From: Bacteroidia bacterium
Lineage (GTDB): Bacteria; Bacteroidota; Bacteroidia; SpSt-205
NCBI GenBank assembly: GCA_026413325.1
Contig: JANZYW010000008.1
Coordinates: 1-52,176, forward strand
Direction of reading: 5' to 3'
DNA length: 52,176 nucleotides
Every line of letters starts with the position of its first letter. Position 1 is the stretch's first letter. Under the pieces are notes generated by a model. That model did no database searches. It was given only the letters and a program-made list of their open reading frames with translations, and was not told where the DNA came from. Position numbers and translations under genes: made by a program. Positions 17,982-27,313 of the stretch are shown here, one piece after another.

Positions 17982-18953
17982 TCAGGGAGACAGGGTTTGG
18001 GGAGAGAAGCTATAGAGAAAAGCAATGAGGGTTTCTCCAACAGCCTGAAGGGTAGCGCGATCGATCACAGAGATGTCGTCTCGCGTAGTGTGCCATTCCG
18101 GAAAAAACCCTTTCCCCATCGGGTCTCGCTGGATGATATTCACCATGGGGATACCCCCTTTACTGGATAGGTAATAGGGGTCATCTGTGATGGGTTCTCC
18201 AGATAAAGGGATGAATATCCTTTCATAGCCCAGGAGCCGAGCTACCTGCCAGATATGATTTAGTAGGTTGGGAGCGTATTCTCGGCTATAGGCTTCTTGT
18301 GGAAATACAGCCTGTCGCCCGCCCACCATGTCCAGGTGTATCCCCCAAGCATAAGAGGAGGGGGGAAAGGGCTCAGGATGTGCCAACCAGTACTGAGAGC
18401 CGAGACAATAGGAATCCTCCACTCCTTCCCGGCCTAAATCTTCCGCGTCCCAAAAAATAATATCGACTGCGTATGGGAGAGCATTCTGAGAGAGATGTCT
18501 TGCCACCTCCAACAAAACGGCCACTCCACTCGCTCCATCATTTGCGCCTGGCACAGGGGCGTTCCCCTGGGTAGGGTCTCGATCGGCCCAAGGGCGAGAG
18601 TCCCAGTGCGCCGAGAGGAGAACGCGAGGTCTCATGCTATCTGCCCCAAATGCCGCGATGATATTTCGAATCGGTGTCCCTCGAAAAGTGCCTCTCTGCT
18701 GAGTAACGCGTGCCCCTCTTCTTTGCAACTCAGCCACCAACCATTCTGCACAAGCTGCATGAGCAGAAGTCCCCGGGATACGAGGGCCGAAGTGAAGCTG
18801 AGTTTCTATCCACTTATACGCACTATCGGCAGAAAAGGCAGGACGTTCTGTTCGGAGGAGAATGGGAGGAGGTGAAGACGAAGAGGGCGGAGGAGGTGGA
18901 CTTTGGCAGCTCCACCCCATCCAAAGAATAGGAATCCAAGCCCACCACCTCAT
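17982..18953 (-). CDS. M28 family peptidase / glutaminyl-peptide cyclotransferase-like lipoprotein
   Basis: PILWMGWSCQSPPPPPSSSSPPP lipobox plus Pro/Ser linker; LLSAHWDSRPWAD, GANDGASGVAVLLEVAR, IIFWDAEDLG; ATGA overlap with cysS. Confidence 0.9.
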   Translation of the reverse strand: MRWWAWIPILWMGWSCQSPPPPPSSSSPPPILLRTERPAFSADSAYKWIETQLHFGPRIPGTSAHAACAEWLVAELQRRGARVTQQRGTFRGTPIRNIIAAFGADSMRPRVLLSAHWDSRPWADRDPTQGNAPVPGANDGASGVAVLLEVARHLSQNALPYAVDIIFWDAEDLGREGVEDSYCLGSQYWLAHPEPFPPSSYAWGIHLDMVGGRQAVFPQEAYSREYAPNLLNHIWQVARLLGYERIFIPLSGEPITDDPYYLSSKGGIPMVNIIQRDPMGKGFFPEWHTTRDDISVIDRATLQAVGETLIAFLYSFSPQTLSP

Positions 18954-20419
18954 GGGTGCATTTCCCATAGGGTTTCATCTGGAAAGTCCAGTACCTTCAC
19001 TCCGATCCGATCGAGCTCGTCTCGTAGGAGATCTGCTAATGCGTAGTTCTTGTTGGAACGGGCTTCCCGCCGGAGATTGAGCAAAAGCTGGATCGCTCGC
19101 TCCCACTGTTGCCACTTTACATGGGCATCTGGTTGCAACCCTAATATGTCAAGCAAAACTTCTTTCCACGTCTTCTGCAGGCTATCGAGGTCTTCTTGAG
19201 TCAGAAAGAGCTCCTGGCGCCGTAGCTTGAGAATATCTTCGGTTTGCTCGAAAAACAATGCCAATGCGGCCGCCGTATTGAGGTCATCGTCTAACGCCGC
19301 GAAGACCTTTTCTCGCCATGCTTTTACGGGAAAGGAAGAATACACATGGGGGCGGACTTCCATAAGACGACGATACGCCGTCATCAAGCGAAGGTAGCCT
19401 CTGTAAGCCGCGAGAAGGGCGCTCTCTGAGAAATCAAGCGTACTGCGGTAATGCGCCTGAAGGATAAGGAAACGAAGGGCCATGGGGGGATAGCCTCGCG
19501 AGAGTTGCGGATGAGTTCCTGTGAATATCTCCTCCACTGTAATAAAGTTTCCCAACGATTTACTCATTTTTTGCCCTTCTATCGTAACTAAGTTATTGTG
19601 GACCCAGTATCGAGCTTGGTGGCATGCTTCTTCTCCATAGCAGGCCTGTGCCTGGGTAATCTCAGCTTCGTGATGGGGAAAAATAAGGTCGAGCCCCCCT
19701 CCATGGATATCAAAGGGCACACCTAAGTAATGGATACTCATCGCAGAACATTCAATGTGCCAGCCAGGGTATCCTCTCCCCCATGGAGAGTCCCACTGCA
19801 TAAGATGAGAAGGCTCTGCCCGTTTCCACAAGGCAAAGTCCCAGGGATTTCGTTTTTCAGATTGCCCTTCTAAGTCTCGAGAACCTGCGATGAGCTCTTC
19901 GACGCTGCGTCCAGACAAAATACCATAGGGATAAGCCTTTCGGTAGGCTTCGACGTCCAAATACACAGAGCCGTTGACTTCATACGCATACCCCCGTTCC
20001 AGGATCCGCTGTATCATCGCGATCTGTTGGGCGATATGTCCTGTTGCGGTGGGCTCTATTGAGGGGCGCAAAACACCTAATGCATCCATCGCCTTATGAT
20101 AGAGAGCCGTATACCGTTGGGCTATCTCTATGGGTTCTACTTTCTCCAACCGAGCCTTTTTGAGGATTTTGTCTTCCCCTTCATCGGCATCCCCCTCCAA
20201 ATGCCCTACGTCGGTGATATTACGCACGTATCGAACTCGATACCCCAGGTACTGGAGGTACCGGAACAATACATCAAATGTTACAGCTGCGCGCGCATGG
20301 CCCAGATGGGGATCCCCATATACAGTAGGTCCGCACACATACATCCCTACATATGGAGGATGAAGGGGCTTAAAATGTTCCTTCTGTCGGGTCAGGGTGT
20401 TGTAGAGCTGGAGTCCCAC
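18950..20419 (-). CDS. cysS: Cysteinyl-tRNA synthetase
   Basis: YVCGPTVYGDPHLGHARAAVTFDVL, WHIECSAM, KMSKSLGNFIT; GTG start 4 nt after TATCTTTG. Confidence 0.97.
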   Translation of the reverse strand: MGLQLYNTLTRQKEHFKPLHPPYVGMYVCGPTVYGDPHLGHARAAVTFDVLFRYLQYLGYRVRYVRNITDVGHLEGDADEGEDKILKKARLEKVEPIEIAQRYTALYHKAMDALGVLRPSIEPTATGHIAQQIAMIQRILERGYAYEVNGSVYLDVEAYRKAYPYGILSGRSVEELIAGSRDLEGQSEKRNPWDFALWKRAEPSHLMQWDSPWGRGYPGWHIECSAMSIHYLGVPFDIHGGGLDLIFPHHEAEITQAQACYGEEACHQARYWVHNNLVTIEGQKMSKSLGNFITVEEIFTGTHPQLSRGYPPMALRFLILQAHYRSTLDFSESALLAAYRGYLRLMTAYRRLMEVRPHVYSSFPVKAWREKVFAALDDDLNTAAALALFFEQTEDILKLRRQELFLTQEDLDSLQKTWKEVLLDILGLQPDAHVKWQQWERAIQLLLNLRREARSNKNYALADLLRDELDRIGVKVLDFPDETLWEMHP

Positions 20420-20423
20420 GCCA

Positions 20424-20431
20424 CAAAGATA
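20424..20431 (-). promoter_or_regulatory. -7 element TATCTTTG, 4 nt before cysS GTG
   Basis: Exact TAnnTTTG. Confidence 0.75.
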
Positions 20432-20458
20432 GCGGGGAGTCTTCTTGACGGGGAGCTT

Positions 20459-20466
20459 TACCTTTG
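20459..20466 (+). promoter_or_regulatory. -7 element TACCTTTG, 7 nt before dusB start
   Basis: Exact TAnnTTTG. Confidence 0.75.
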
Positions 20467-20473
20467 TAAAAAA

Positions 20474-21478
20474 ATGCGGATTGGAAGCACCTACTGGCCA
20501 CAGGCTCCCGTTCCTCCCCTTTTCTTAGCTCCGATGGAAGAGGTCAGTGATGCTGCTTTTCGCCGTCTTTGTAGAGAAATGGGGGCGGATGCGGTAGTGA
20601 CCGAGTTTATCTCAAGCGAAGCTCTCATCCGTCAGATAGAAAAAAGCTGGCAGAAAGCCCAGATTTGGGACGAGGAGAAACCTATCGGTATCCAGATTTT
20701 TGGGGGTGAGTTAGAAAGCATGACGAAGGCAGCTCGACTTATCGAAAAGGTCCAACCTGACTGGTTAGATATCAACTACGGCTGCCCTGTAAGCAAAATC
20801 GTATGCAAAGGAGCGGGAGCCGGTATCCTCCGAGACATAGACAAGATGGAGGTTCTAACCCGTGCCATCGTGCAAAGTACCTCCTTACCAGTAACCGTCA
20901 AGACTCGATTAGGGTGGGACTCGCAAAGCATCCGCATCATAGAAGTAGCTCATCGACTCCAGGAATCGGGAATACAGGTATTGGCTGTCCATGCCCGCAC
21001 CAAAGCCGACGGATATACCGGCTCTGCTCGATGGGAATGGATAGGTCGCCTCAAGGCAATTCCCACTCTCCACATCCCCATCATAGGAAACGGTGACATA
21101 GACACACCCGAGAAAGCCTGGCAACTGTACCATGCCTACAAACCCGATGCACTCATGATCGGCAGAGCTGCAATCGGCTATCCTTGGATTTTTCGACAGA
21201 TTAAAGAGTATTTCCAGACGGGACAAGTGCCGCCCCCTCCTTCTTTAGAAGAACGAGTGGAAACTCTCCGAAAACATCTTCAATATGCCCTTCGTCTCCT
21301 CCCATACCCCCCCCAAAAGATCGTGCTCGAACTGAGAAAACACTACAGCGGATACTTCAAGGGTCTACCCCATGCCAAAAACCTGCGACTTAATCTCATG
21401 CAAGCTCAGGAGCCCACAGAGCTCTTAAGAGCGTTAGATACCCTCTTGCGACGATCTACAGCTTATTCTCTCTCCTAA
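20474..21478 (+). CDS. dusB: tRNA-dihydrouridine synthase (DusB-like)
   Basis: PLFLAPMEEVSDAAFRRLCREMGADAVVTEFISSEAL, DINYGCPVSKIVCKGAGAGIL, VTVKTRLGW, ALMIGRAAIGYPWIF; track extension to 20096 is antisense to cysS. Confidence 0.94.
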   Translation: MRIGSTYWPQAPVPPLFLAPMEEVSDAAFRRLCREMGADAVVTEFISSEALIRQIEKSWQKAQIWDEEKPIGIQIFGGELESMTKAARLIEKVQPDWLDINYGCPVSKIVCKGAGAGILRDIDKMEVLTRAIVQSTSLPVTVKTRLGWDSQSIRIIEVAHRLQESGIQVLAVHARTKADGYTGSARWEWIGRLKAIPTLHIPIIGNGDIDTPEKAWQLYHAYKPDALMIGRAAIGYPWIFRQIKEYFQTGQVPPPPSLEERVETLRKHLQYALRLLPYPPQKIVLELRKHYSGYFKGLPHAKNLRLNLMQAQEPTELLRALDTLLRRSTAYSLS

Positions 21479-21479
21479 C

Positions 21480-22703
21480 TTGGACTCTGTGAAAAAGTGG
21501 TATATCCCAGTCGTCCTCGCCCTTACCACCTTTGTACATTACTTGGACAGGAATACACTTGCTTTAGCGCTACCTCAGATCGCCCATGAACAGAACTGGA
21601 CAAATGCAGAGCTTGGCTTGTACGGAGAGTATCTCTTGGGTTCTTTTTACGTTTCATTTGGTTTATTTCAGATATTCCTTAGTAAATATGCAGAAAGATG
21701 GAGCATAAAATCAAGCTTACTATTGTCCATAATCTTTTTCTCACTCACAACTTTCTTATTTTATCCATATGGATACTCATTGGCGGCGTTGGTGGGTCTT
21801 CGCTTTTTGCTGGGAGCTGGAGAGAGTCTTCATATGCCTATGAATAGTGCCATTATAGCCCACACTTTTCCTCCTCACGCCAGAGGAAGGGCAAACTCTA
21901 TATATGTGGCTGGGATTCTCCTGGCTCTAATGCTAAGTCCTGTTTTACTGATACCTTTGATAGAGAAAATCGGATGGCGACTTACGTTTGCGGTCCTCGG
22001 GGCAGGCGGTCTTTTTCTCTGTATGCCGCTGGTAATCCGATATATTCCTTCTATCCCTTCTCCTAAGAAGAGGGGGCCCTCTACGCTATCCCCTCTGCGC
22101 GAAGGACGCCTCAGGTGGTATCTCTTAGCGGGCAGTGCGAACGCTTTTTGTATATTTGGCATGCTAAATTGGCTTCCCAGTTACCTACACCGCTCGCGAG
22201 GTATCCCTTTCGATGAGCTTTCCCTGCCCCTACTGTGCATATTTGGAGCAGGCATCGTGGGCTTGATGCTCTGGGCATGGATAGGCGACCGAAGAAAAAA
22301 TCGTTTGGCTCTGGCACGGGGTGGCCTTTTGCTTTCGGGAGTATGTGTGTTGCTGACCGAAATGCCTGTGTCCGATATCTTGATTATGGGTCTCTTAACA
22401 GCTGGAGTTTTCTTTCAGAGTACTTATAATGCTCAAGAGTTTGCCACCCTGCAGAGCTTTTATCCATCTTCCCAAGTAGGAGCCGTAACTGGGCTTTACA
22501 ATGGCCTGACTGTTTTGGTCGGAGGGGTTGGAGGCTCGTTTATACCTGGTGCATTCGTAGCAGCAACAGGCAGCTTTCAAGCAGGCTTAATGAGTATCGC
22601 TTTTGGTGCCTTTCTGGTTGCATTGGCTCTCCATGTTCTGCTGCGACGATTGAGTCGTGAGCCGAAAGAGCAGTTCTCACGCAAGGCACCCTTACAGGGC
22701 TGA
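21480..22703 (+). CDS. MFS transporter
   Basis: 12-TM pattern; VHYLDRNTLALALPQIAHEQNWTNAELGLYGEYLLGSFYVSFGLFQIFLSKYAERW; start TTG 21480 or GTG 21489. Confidence 0.88.
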   Translation: MDSVKKWYIPVVLALTTFVHYLDRNTLALALPQIAHEQNWTNAELGLYGEYLLGSFYVSFGLFQIFLSKYAERWSIKSSLLLSIIFFSLTTFLFYPYGYSLAALVGLRFLLGAGESLHMPMNSAIIAHTFPPHARGRANSIYVAGILLALMLSPVLLIPLIEKIGWRLTFAVLGAGGLFLCMPLVIRYIPSIPSPKKRGPSTLSPLREGRLRWYLLAGSANAFCIFGMLNWLPSYLHRSRGIPFDELSLPLLCIFGAGIVGLMLWAWIGDRRKNRLALARGGLLLSGVCVLLTEMPVSDILIMGLLTAGVFFQSTYNAQEFATLQSFYPSSQVGAVTGLYNGLTVLVGGVGGSFIPGAFVAATGSFQAGLMSIAFGAFLVALALHVLLRRLSREPKEQFSRKAPLQG

Positions 22704-22765
22704 ATCCTCCTCCCATCTGAAGCTTGGTCCTCTACTTGCGATTCTTTCTTTTAGACAGAGAAAGT

Positions 22766-22773
22766 TATTTTTG
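22766..22773 (+). promoter_or_regulatory. -7 element TATTTTTG, 5 nt before Omp85-like GTG
   Basis: Exact TAnnTTTG. Confidence 0.7.
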
Positions 22774-22778
22774 AAAAG

Positions 22779-24398
22779 GTGTTAGCACTGATTTTCTGGG
22801 GACAGGCGATAGTGGCAGGCCTTACGAGGAAGGAACAGGCTCTGTGGAAAAAGCTCGCCTCAGATTGCCATAAGGGGGATAGCCTCTTGCTGTCCTGGGG
22901 GTACTGGGGAGCGAGTCAAATGCAAACAGGACCTCGTTTCCGCCTTCAAGCCCTTCGATGGGAGGGGGACAGTGGGGCGCAAAAGGCAATGAAGGGGGTT
23001 CCTCTCCATAAATGGCATGGGAAAATCCTCACCCCTTCTTTGTTGGTGGACTTACCCAGGAACATCCAACGCACTCTCGCTCAGAAAGGGTATCTCTCTT
23101 GCACGGTAGGTTGGGCTCGACTCTACTGCACAGAATCGGGTTTGTGTGAGGGGAGTCTTTGGATTCGAGCTGGACCTCAAGTGTACCTAGACACCCTCTT
23201 GCTAAGAGGGAAATGGCCCGCTCCCCGTAGTGCTTTTTATCATTTTTCTGGCTTATACCCACACCAGCCCCTCAACTTCGAGAAGTGGGAGGCCCTTCCT
23301 AAGCGTCTAAGGAGTAATCCCTATGCTACGCTTGTCGATACGCCTCGTCTTTGGCTCTTCCCAGGGTTAGCCTGGATTGAGCTCACTTTGAAACCCAAAA
23401 ATACCAACCGCCTGGATGGGGCTCTTTCTTTGCTCCCCAGTGGAAGTGGCCCTTCACCCCGACCCCAGCTAATAGGCAACATAGATGTCAACCTGGTAAG
23501 TCCCCTCCGCTTAGGAGAGCACTTAGAGATACACTTTGCCCAGCTTCCCAACAATTCCCAGCGGCTTCTTCTCACTGCTGCCCTTCCCTATCTCTTCAAA
23601 GGGACAATAGAGGCAAAAGGTAAATTTCTTTTGTGGAGGCAAGATACCAGCTTTCTCACGCGAGAGAGCAGTATAGAGCTTCGGTACCGACTCTCTCCAG
23701 TTTGGACCCTGCGAGGAGGACTGTTATCAATGGCCTCCCGATTGTTGAGCACAGCGTCTTATCGAGATCGGGTATGGCCTCCCCCCCCCGTCGTAGATTT
23801 CCAGCGGCAAGGCCTCCTCTTAGGGTGGCAGTATGAAACGACTCATAATCGCATCGCTCCGCAAACAGGATGGATAGTAAGTCTTACAGGCATACAAGGA
23901 CGAAGAGGATACCTCAGAAATCCCAATCTCCCCAATTTGGCATATGACCGACTTCCCTCTGTGGGTCGCTATCAAGAAATACACCTACTCGCAGAAAAAT
24001 ACACGCCTATCGGAAACTTGCTCATCCTGCGTGTCGGAGCTCGAGGGTATCGCTATTGGAGCAAAGGGTTCTTTGAAAATGAACTGTACCGCTTAGGAGG
24101 GGAAAATTCACTACGGGGCTTTCCGGAAAATACTTTTCCCGTGACGGGATATCTCCAGGGACTGGCGGAACTTCGCTTGCGTACGGAAGAAGATGGTTTC
24201 CTGAGTGCTTTCGGAGAGCACACGCAAGCCTTGATTTTTGGTCAAGGAGTCAAGCCTATTTACGGCACGGGGATAGCATTACAGACCCGGCTCGCTCCGG
24301 GCGTATTTCGAGTGAGCTTTTCTATTGGACAGCTGGCTGGTACTCCCTGGGATCTTCGAAAAGTGCTGGTCAGCTTATCCTGGATATCCGAATTTTAA
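22779..24398 (+). CDS. Omp85/BamA-TamA-like outer membrane protein (short N-terminal POTRA-like region)
   Basis: NELYRLGGENSLRGFPENTFPVTGYLQGLAELRLR (LRGF motif), C-terminal beta-barrel strands ending in F; GTG start 5 nt after TATTTTTG. Confidence 0.8.
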   Translation: MLALIFWGQAIVAGLTRKEQALWKKLASDCHKGDSLLLSWGYWGASQMQTGPRFRLQALRWEGDSGAQKAMKGVPLHKWHGKILTPSLLVDLPRNIQRTLAQKGYLSCTVGWARLYCTESGLCEGSLWIRAGPQVYLDTLLLRGKWPAPRSAFYHFSGLYPHQPLNFEKWEALPKRLRSNPYATLVDTPRLWLFPGLAWIELTLKPKNTNRLDGALSLLPSGSGPSPRPQLIGNIDVNLVSPLRLGEHLEIHFAQLPNNSQRLLLTAALPYLFKGTIEAKGKFLLWRQDTSFLTRESSIELRYRLSPVWTLRGGLLSMASRLLSTASYRDRVWPPPPVVDFQRQGLLLGWQYETTHNRIAPQTGWIVSLTGIQGRRGYLRNPNLPNLAYDRLPSVGRYQEIHLLAEKYTPIGNLLILRVGARGYRYWSKGFFENELYRLGGENSLRGFPENTFPVTGYLQGLAELRLRTEEDGFLSAFGEHTQALIFGQGVKPIYGTGIALQTRLAPGVFRVSFSIGQLAGTPWDLRKVLVSLSWISEF

Positions 24399-24418
24399 TT
24401 TCTTCTTACCTTAGGGGG

Positions 24419-25963
24419 GTGCTCAGTTTATACAGCCTGAAGTTTGCCTATCAGCTGATTAGCCGGATGGACCCCTCAGAGGTTCGCTACTTCAAGCGTT
24501 TTTCAGGCTTCCATGGGGGAGAAAAGTTTTATATGGAGCTCTTTGATCGTTTACAGCAGCTGCGCCGCCGCCGTATCTCGCCTAAGCAGGTGCGACCGAT
24601 CCTTCAGCAGGAGGAGCCCAAACTAGAGCAGCTGGTCAAGCACTTGAACGAACGCTTGCTGGAAGCCCTCACTTTTTACTATGAAACTAACTCTCCTGAG
24701 CATCGTCTCGCCAAAAGCCTGCGTAGAGCAGAGCTCCTCCAATACAAAGGGCTGCTCCCCCTCCTTCCCAAAATCCTCCTCCAACTCTACCAGCAGGCTC
24801 TCCAAGAGGAGAAACTCTCTCTCGCTCTCCAGGCGATAGATATGCTGAAACAGCTCTGGGGAATGAATCTCATCCGGGGGCGAGGCCTAAAAGCAGAAGA
24901 TTTATTTCGATACACCGAGAGGGTCCTCAGCTACCTCAACTATGCGCATAAAGCCTGGTATGCTGCTGCTCTGTACGCTGAAATAATTTTAGAAGAAGGA
25001 GAAAGCCAACCCAAGGAAAAGCTCCTGGTCATCGACCAGTTTGTTTCTCGGTTAGGCCTTCAGCCTCCAGAGCCTTCAGATCCCCTCACCCTCCACTTTT
25101 ACTACGACACTGGCCAAGCCCTTCGAGCTCGACTGTATGGGGATAACGAAAAGTACTTAGAGCTTACCCACCTCCTGGTTTATAAAATGGAACAGAAGCC
25201 TAAAAAGTTAAAGTTTCTACAAGCAAAATATCTATTAGCATTGAATAATCTTTTAGCAGGGCTTACAGAGAAAAGGGCTTATCAAGAGGCTTGGTCTATC
25301 ATAGAAAAAGTAAAAAAGATAAATCCAGCCAGTCGATACCTCGCCCTTCAAAAGGAACGCCTGCTCATCTTTAACGAACTCAATTTATCCTTTATGGAAG
25401 GAAAAAGCGATGCCATCGCTGCTCGATATCCTGAATACCTTGATCGATTAGAAAAGACTTACCTACGCTCTTCTCCAACGTATGCAATGAACAGCTATTA
25501 TCTCTTAGCATTTAATCTCTATGCAGCTCAGAAGACTGAGGAAACGTTACATGTTCTCGGAAAAGTCGAACAAGGTGCCATAGAGATCAAGCGCAAAGAC
25601 CTTCTTCTCGCTGCTCTCATCATCCGCCTTCTCACAGCTGTTCAGAGCCAACGCCCCGCCCTCATTCGCCAGACTCTTTGGTATAGCTATCGGAAGGTCT
25701 TGCGGCTCCGCCCTACTACGCCCATGGAAAAAGCATTTGTGGAGTATCTCCGTCGTGCCTTGCGAGGTGAATTTCCCACCGTGGAGACCGCGTTAGATGC
25801 CTTTGCAAACTATATCCAACGGGCTCGGCAGGAAGGCGATCTCGCTGTAAAACGGTTTTGGGAAGTATTCTTCCCCACGGAATGGTTAGAGAAAAAACTC
25901 CAGGCCTATCGAGTGCATGGCTCCCATCTTGAAACTCCAAAAAGTTACCGACCTCGCAAGTGA
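24419..25963 (+). CDS. Conserved hypothetical helical-repeat protein
   Basis: Long helical ORF (FAYQLISRMDPSEVRYFKRFSG...YMELFDRLQQL); GTG start 4 nt after near-match TACCTTAG. Confidence 0.75.
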   Translation: MLSLYSLKFAYQLISRMDPSEVRYFKRFSGFHGGEKFYMELFDRLQQLRRRRISPKQVRPILQQEEPKLEQLVKHLNERLLEALTFYYETNSPEHRLAKSLRRAELLQYKGLLPLLPKILLQLYQQALQEEKLSLALQAIDMLKQLWGMNLIRGRGLKAEDLFRYTERVLSYLNYAHKAWYAAALYAEIILEEGESQPKEKLLVIDQFVSRLGLQPPEPSDPLTLHFYYDTGQALRARLYGDNEKYLELTHLLVYKMEQKPKKLKFLQAKYLLALNNLLAGLTEKRAYQEAWSIIEKVKKINPASRYLALQKERLLIFNELNLSFMEGKSDAIAARYPEYLDRLEKTYLRSSPTYAMNSYYLLAFNLYAAQKTEETLHVLGKVEQGAIEIKRKDLLLAALIIRLLTAVQSQRPALIRQTLWYSYRKVLRLRPTTPMEKAFVEYLRRALRGEFPTVETALDAFANYIQRARQEGDLAVKRFWEVFFPTEWLEKKLQAYRVHGSHLETPKSYRPRK

Positions 25964-27272
25964 AGGTTTTGGTGTCATTCGCGCAGAAGGTCATCCTGCC
26001 ATTCTTGTTCCCTTTACGGTAGAAGACGAGATCGTAGATATCGCGCTCATCCGTCGCAAGCGGCAGGTATGGTATGCAGAGGCCCTGAAGTGGCACCAGG
26101 AATCTCCCCATCGAGTGTCCCCTTCGTGCGGAGACTTTGGTATGTGTGGAGGATGTCGCTGGCAGATGATGGACTATTTCCACCAGCTCTACCATAAAAG
26201 ACGCTTTGTCGAGCAGAACTTGCACCACATTGCGAAGCTCTCTGTCCCTGTCCCTGCTGTCAAACCCTCTCCCCATATATGGCACTACCGCAACAAAGCA
26301 GAATATACTTTCGGTAGCGATCCCGAGAAAGGAATCCAGCTGGGCTTTCATCCCCGAGGTGACTTTGCCACCGTAATCGGTATAACTCAGTGTCAGTTAG
26401 TTCCCCCCGTTTTTGAGCAGATACGAAAAGCCGTGATGGACCAGGCACGCGCCTTATCCCTTCCTCCTTATGACCCCAAAAGACATACAGGCCTTCTCCG
26501 ACAGCTTATCGTAAGAGGAACGTCTGAGCAGCTTGTCGTTCTTCTAAGTTTGGCTGAAGACCGACCCGAAATCGCTGAGAGCCTTCTCGCCCCTCTCTGG
26601 GAAACAATCCCTTCCCTGAAGGGTACGGGCTATTTTTTCAACCCCAAGCGCAATGAGAGCATGCACGATCTCTTCCCTGTCCTCCTTCAGGGCGATCTCC
26701 ATCTCACCTTTTCTTTGGCAGGTCGTACCTATCTCGTAGGACCAAAAGACTTTTTTCAGGTCAATCTCGCTCAAGCAGAAAATATGATAAGCTGGATACG
26801 GAGTAGACTCCCAGAAACCGTTCCCGTGATGTATGATCTCTATGGGGGAGTAGGTCTCTTTGGCGTGGCACTGGCGGACATAGCCGAAGAAGTAGTTTTA
26901 GTGGAAAAACTTCCAGAAGCGGTGAGAAGTGCTCAGAAAAATTTCGAAAATAATCAGATTTTTTTCCCAAAAACAAAATGGTCTATGTTTGAGGGAGCTC
27001 TGGAAAAGCTGTGGAAAGCCCCTTTAGGTCTCTCTCAAAAGAGTACGGCTATCATTGATCCCCCTCGTGAGGGGCTTCATCCTCGGGTGCGTCGGACTTT
27101 GCTTCAGCTTCCCGTAGAAAATCTCTTTTATGTGAGTTGTCATCCTGCTACACAAGCGCGCGACCTAATCGAGCTACAGGAGCGATATACTATTATAGAA
27201 GTTCAGCCTTTTGATCTTTTTCCCCATACCACCGCTGTGGAAAATATCGCCTGGCTGCAAAGGAAGAACTAA
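25917..27272 (+). CDS. rlmD: 23S rRNA (uracil-5-)-methyltransferase, RlmD/RumA-like (TrmA family)
   Basis: CGDFGMCGGCRWQ Fe-S cysteines, YDLYGGVGLFGVALADIAEEVVLVEK, IDPPREGLHPRV, FYVSCHPATQARDL. Confidence 0.92.
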   Translation: MAPILKLQKVTDLASEGFGVIRAEGHPAILVPFTVEDEIVDIALIRRKRQVWYAEALKWHQESPHRVSPSCGDFGMCGGCRWQMMDYFHQLYHKRRFVEQNLHHIAKLSVPVPAVKPSPHIWHYRNKAEYTFGSDPEKGIQLGFHPRGDFATVIGITQCQLVPPVFEQIRKAVMDQARALSLPPYDPKRHTGLLRQLIVRGTSEQLVVLLSLAEDRPEIAESLLAPLWETIPSLKGTGYFFNPKRNESMHDLFPVLLQGDLHLTFSLAGRTYLVGPKDFFQVNLAQAENMISWIRSRLPETVPVMYDLYGGVGLFGVALADIAEEVVLVEKLPEAVRSAQKNFENNQIFFPKTKWSMFEGALEKLWKAPLGLSQKSTAIIDPPREGLHPRVRRTLLQLPVENLFYVSCHPATQARDLIELQERYTIIEVQPFDLFPHTTAVENIAWLQRKN

Positions 27273-27279
27273 GCAATAA

Positions 27280-27313
27280 AAGCTTTTTCCCTTTTACAAG
27301 GGAAGCGAAGCTT
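27280..27313. terminator. Candidate bidirectional terminator hairpin between convergent rlmD and thrS
   Basis: AAGCTT-TT-TTCCCTT-TTAC-AAGGGAA-GCG-AAGCTT: nested inverted repeats (approximate internal loop); overlaps the thrS stop codon. Confidence 0.55.

Noticed and set aside
18862-18912. Low-complexity stretch (Pro/Ser) as a possible repeat element
   Set aside because: Explained as the linker after the lipobox of the M28 lipoprotein.
20096-20473. N-terminal extension of the DusB ORF in the track
   Set aside because: Antisense to cysS; TACCTTTG and ATG at 20474 give the expected DusB N-terminus.
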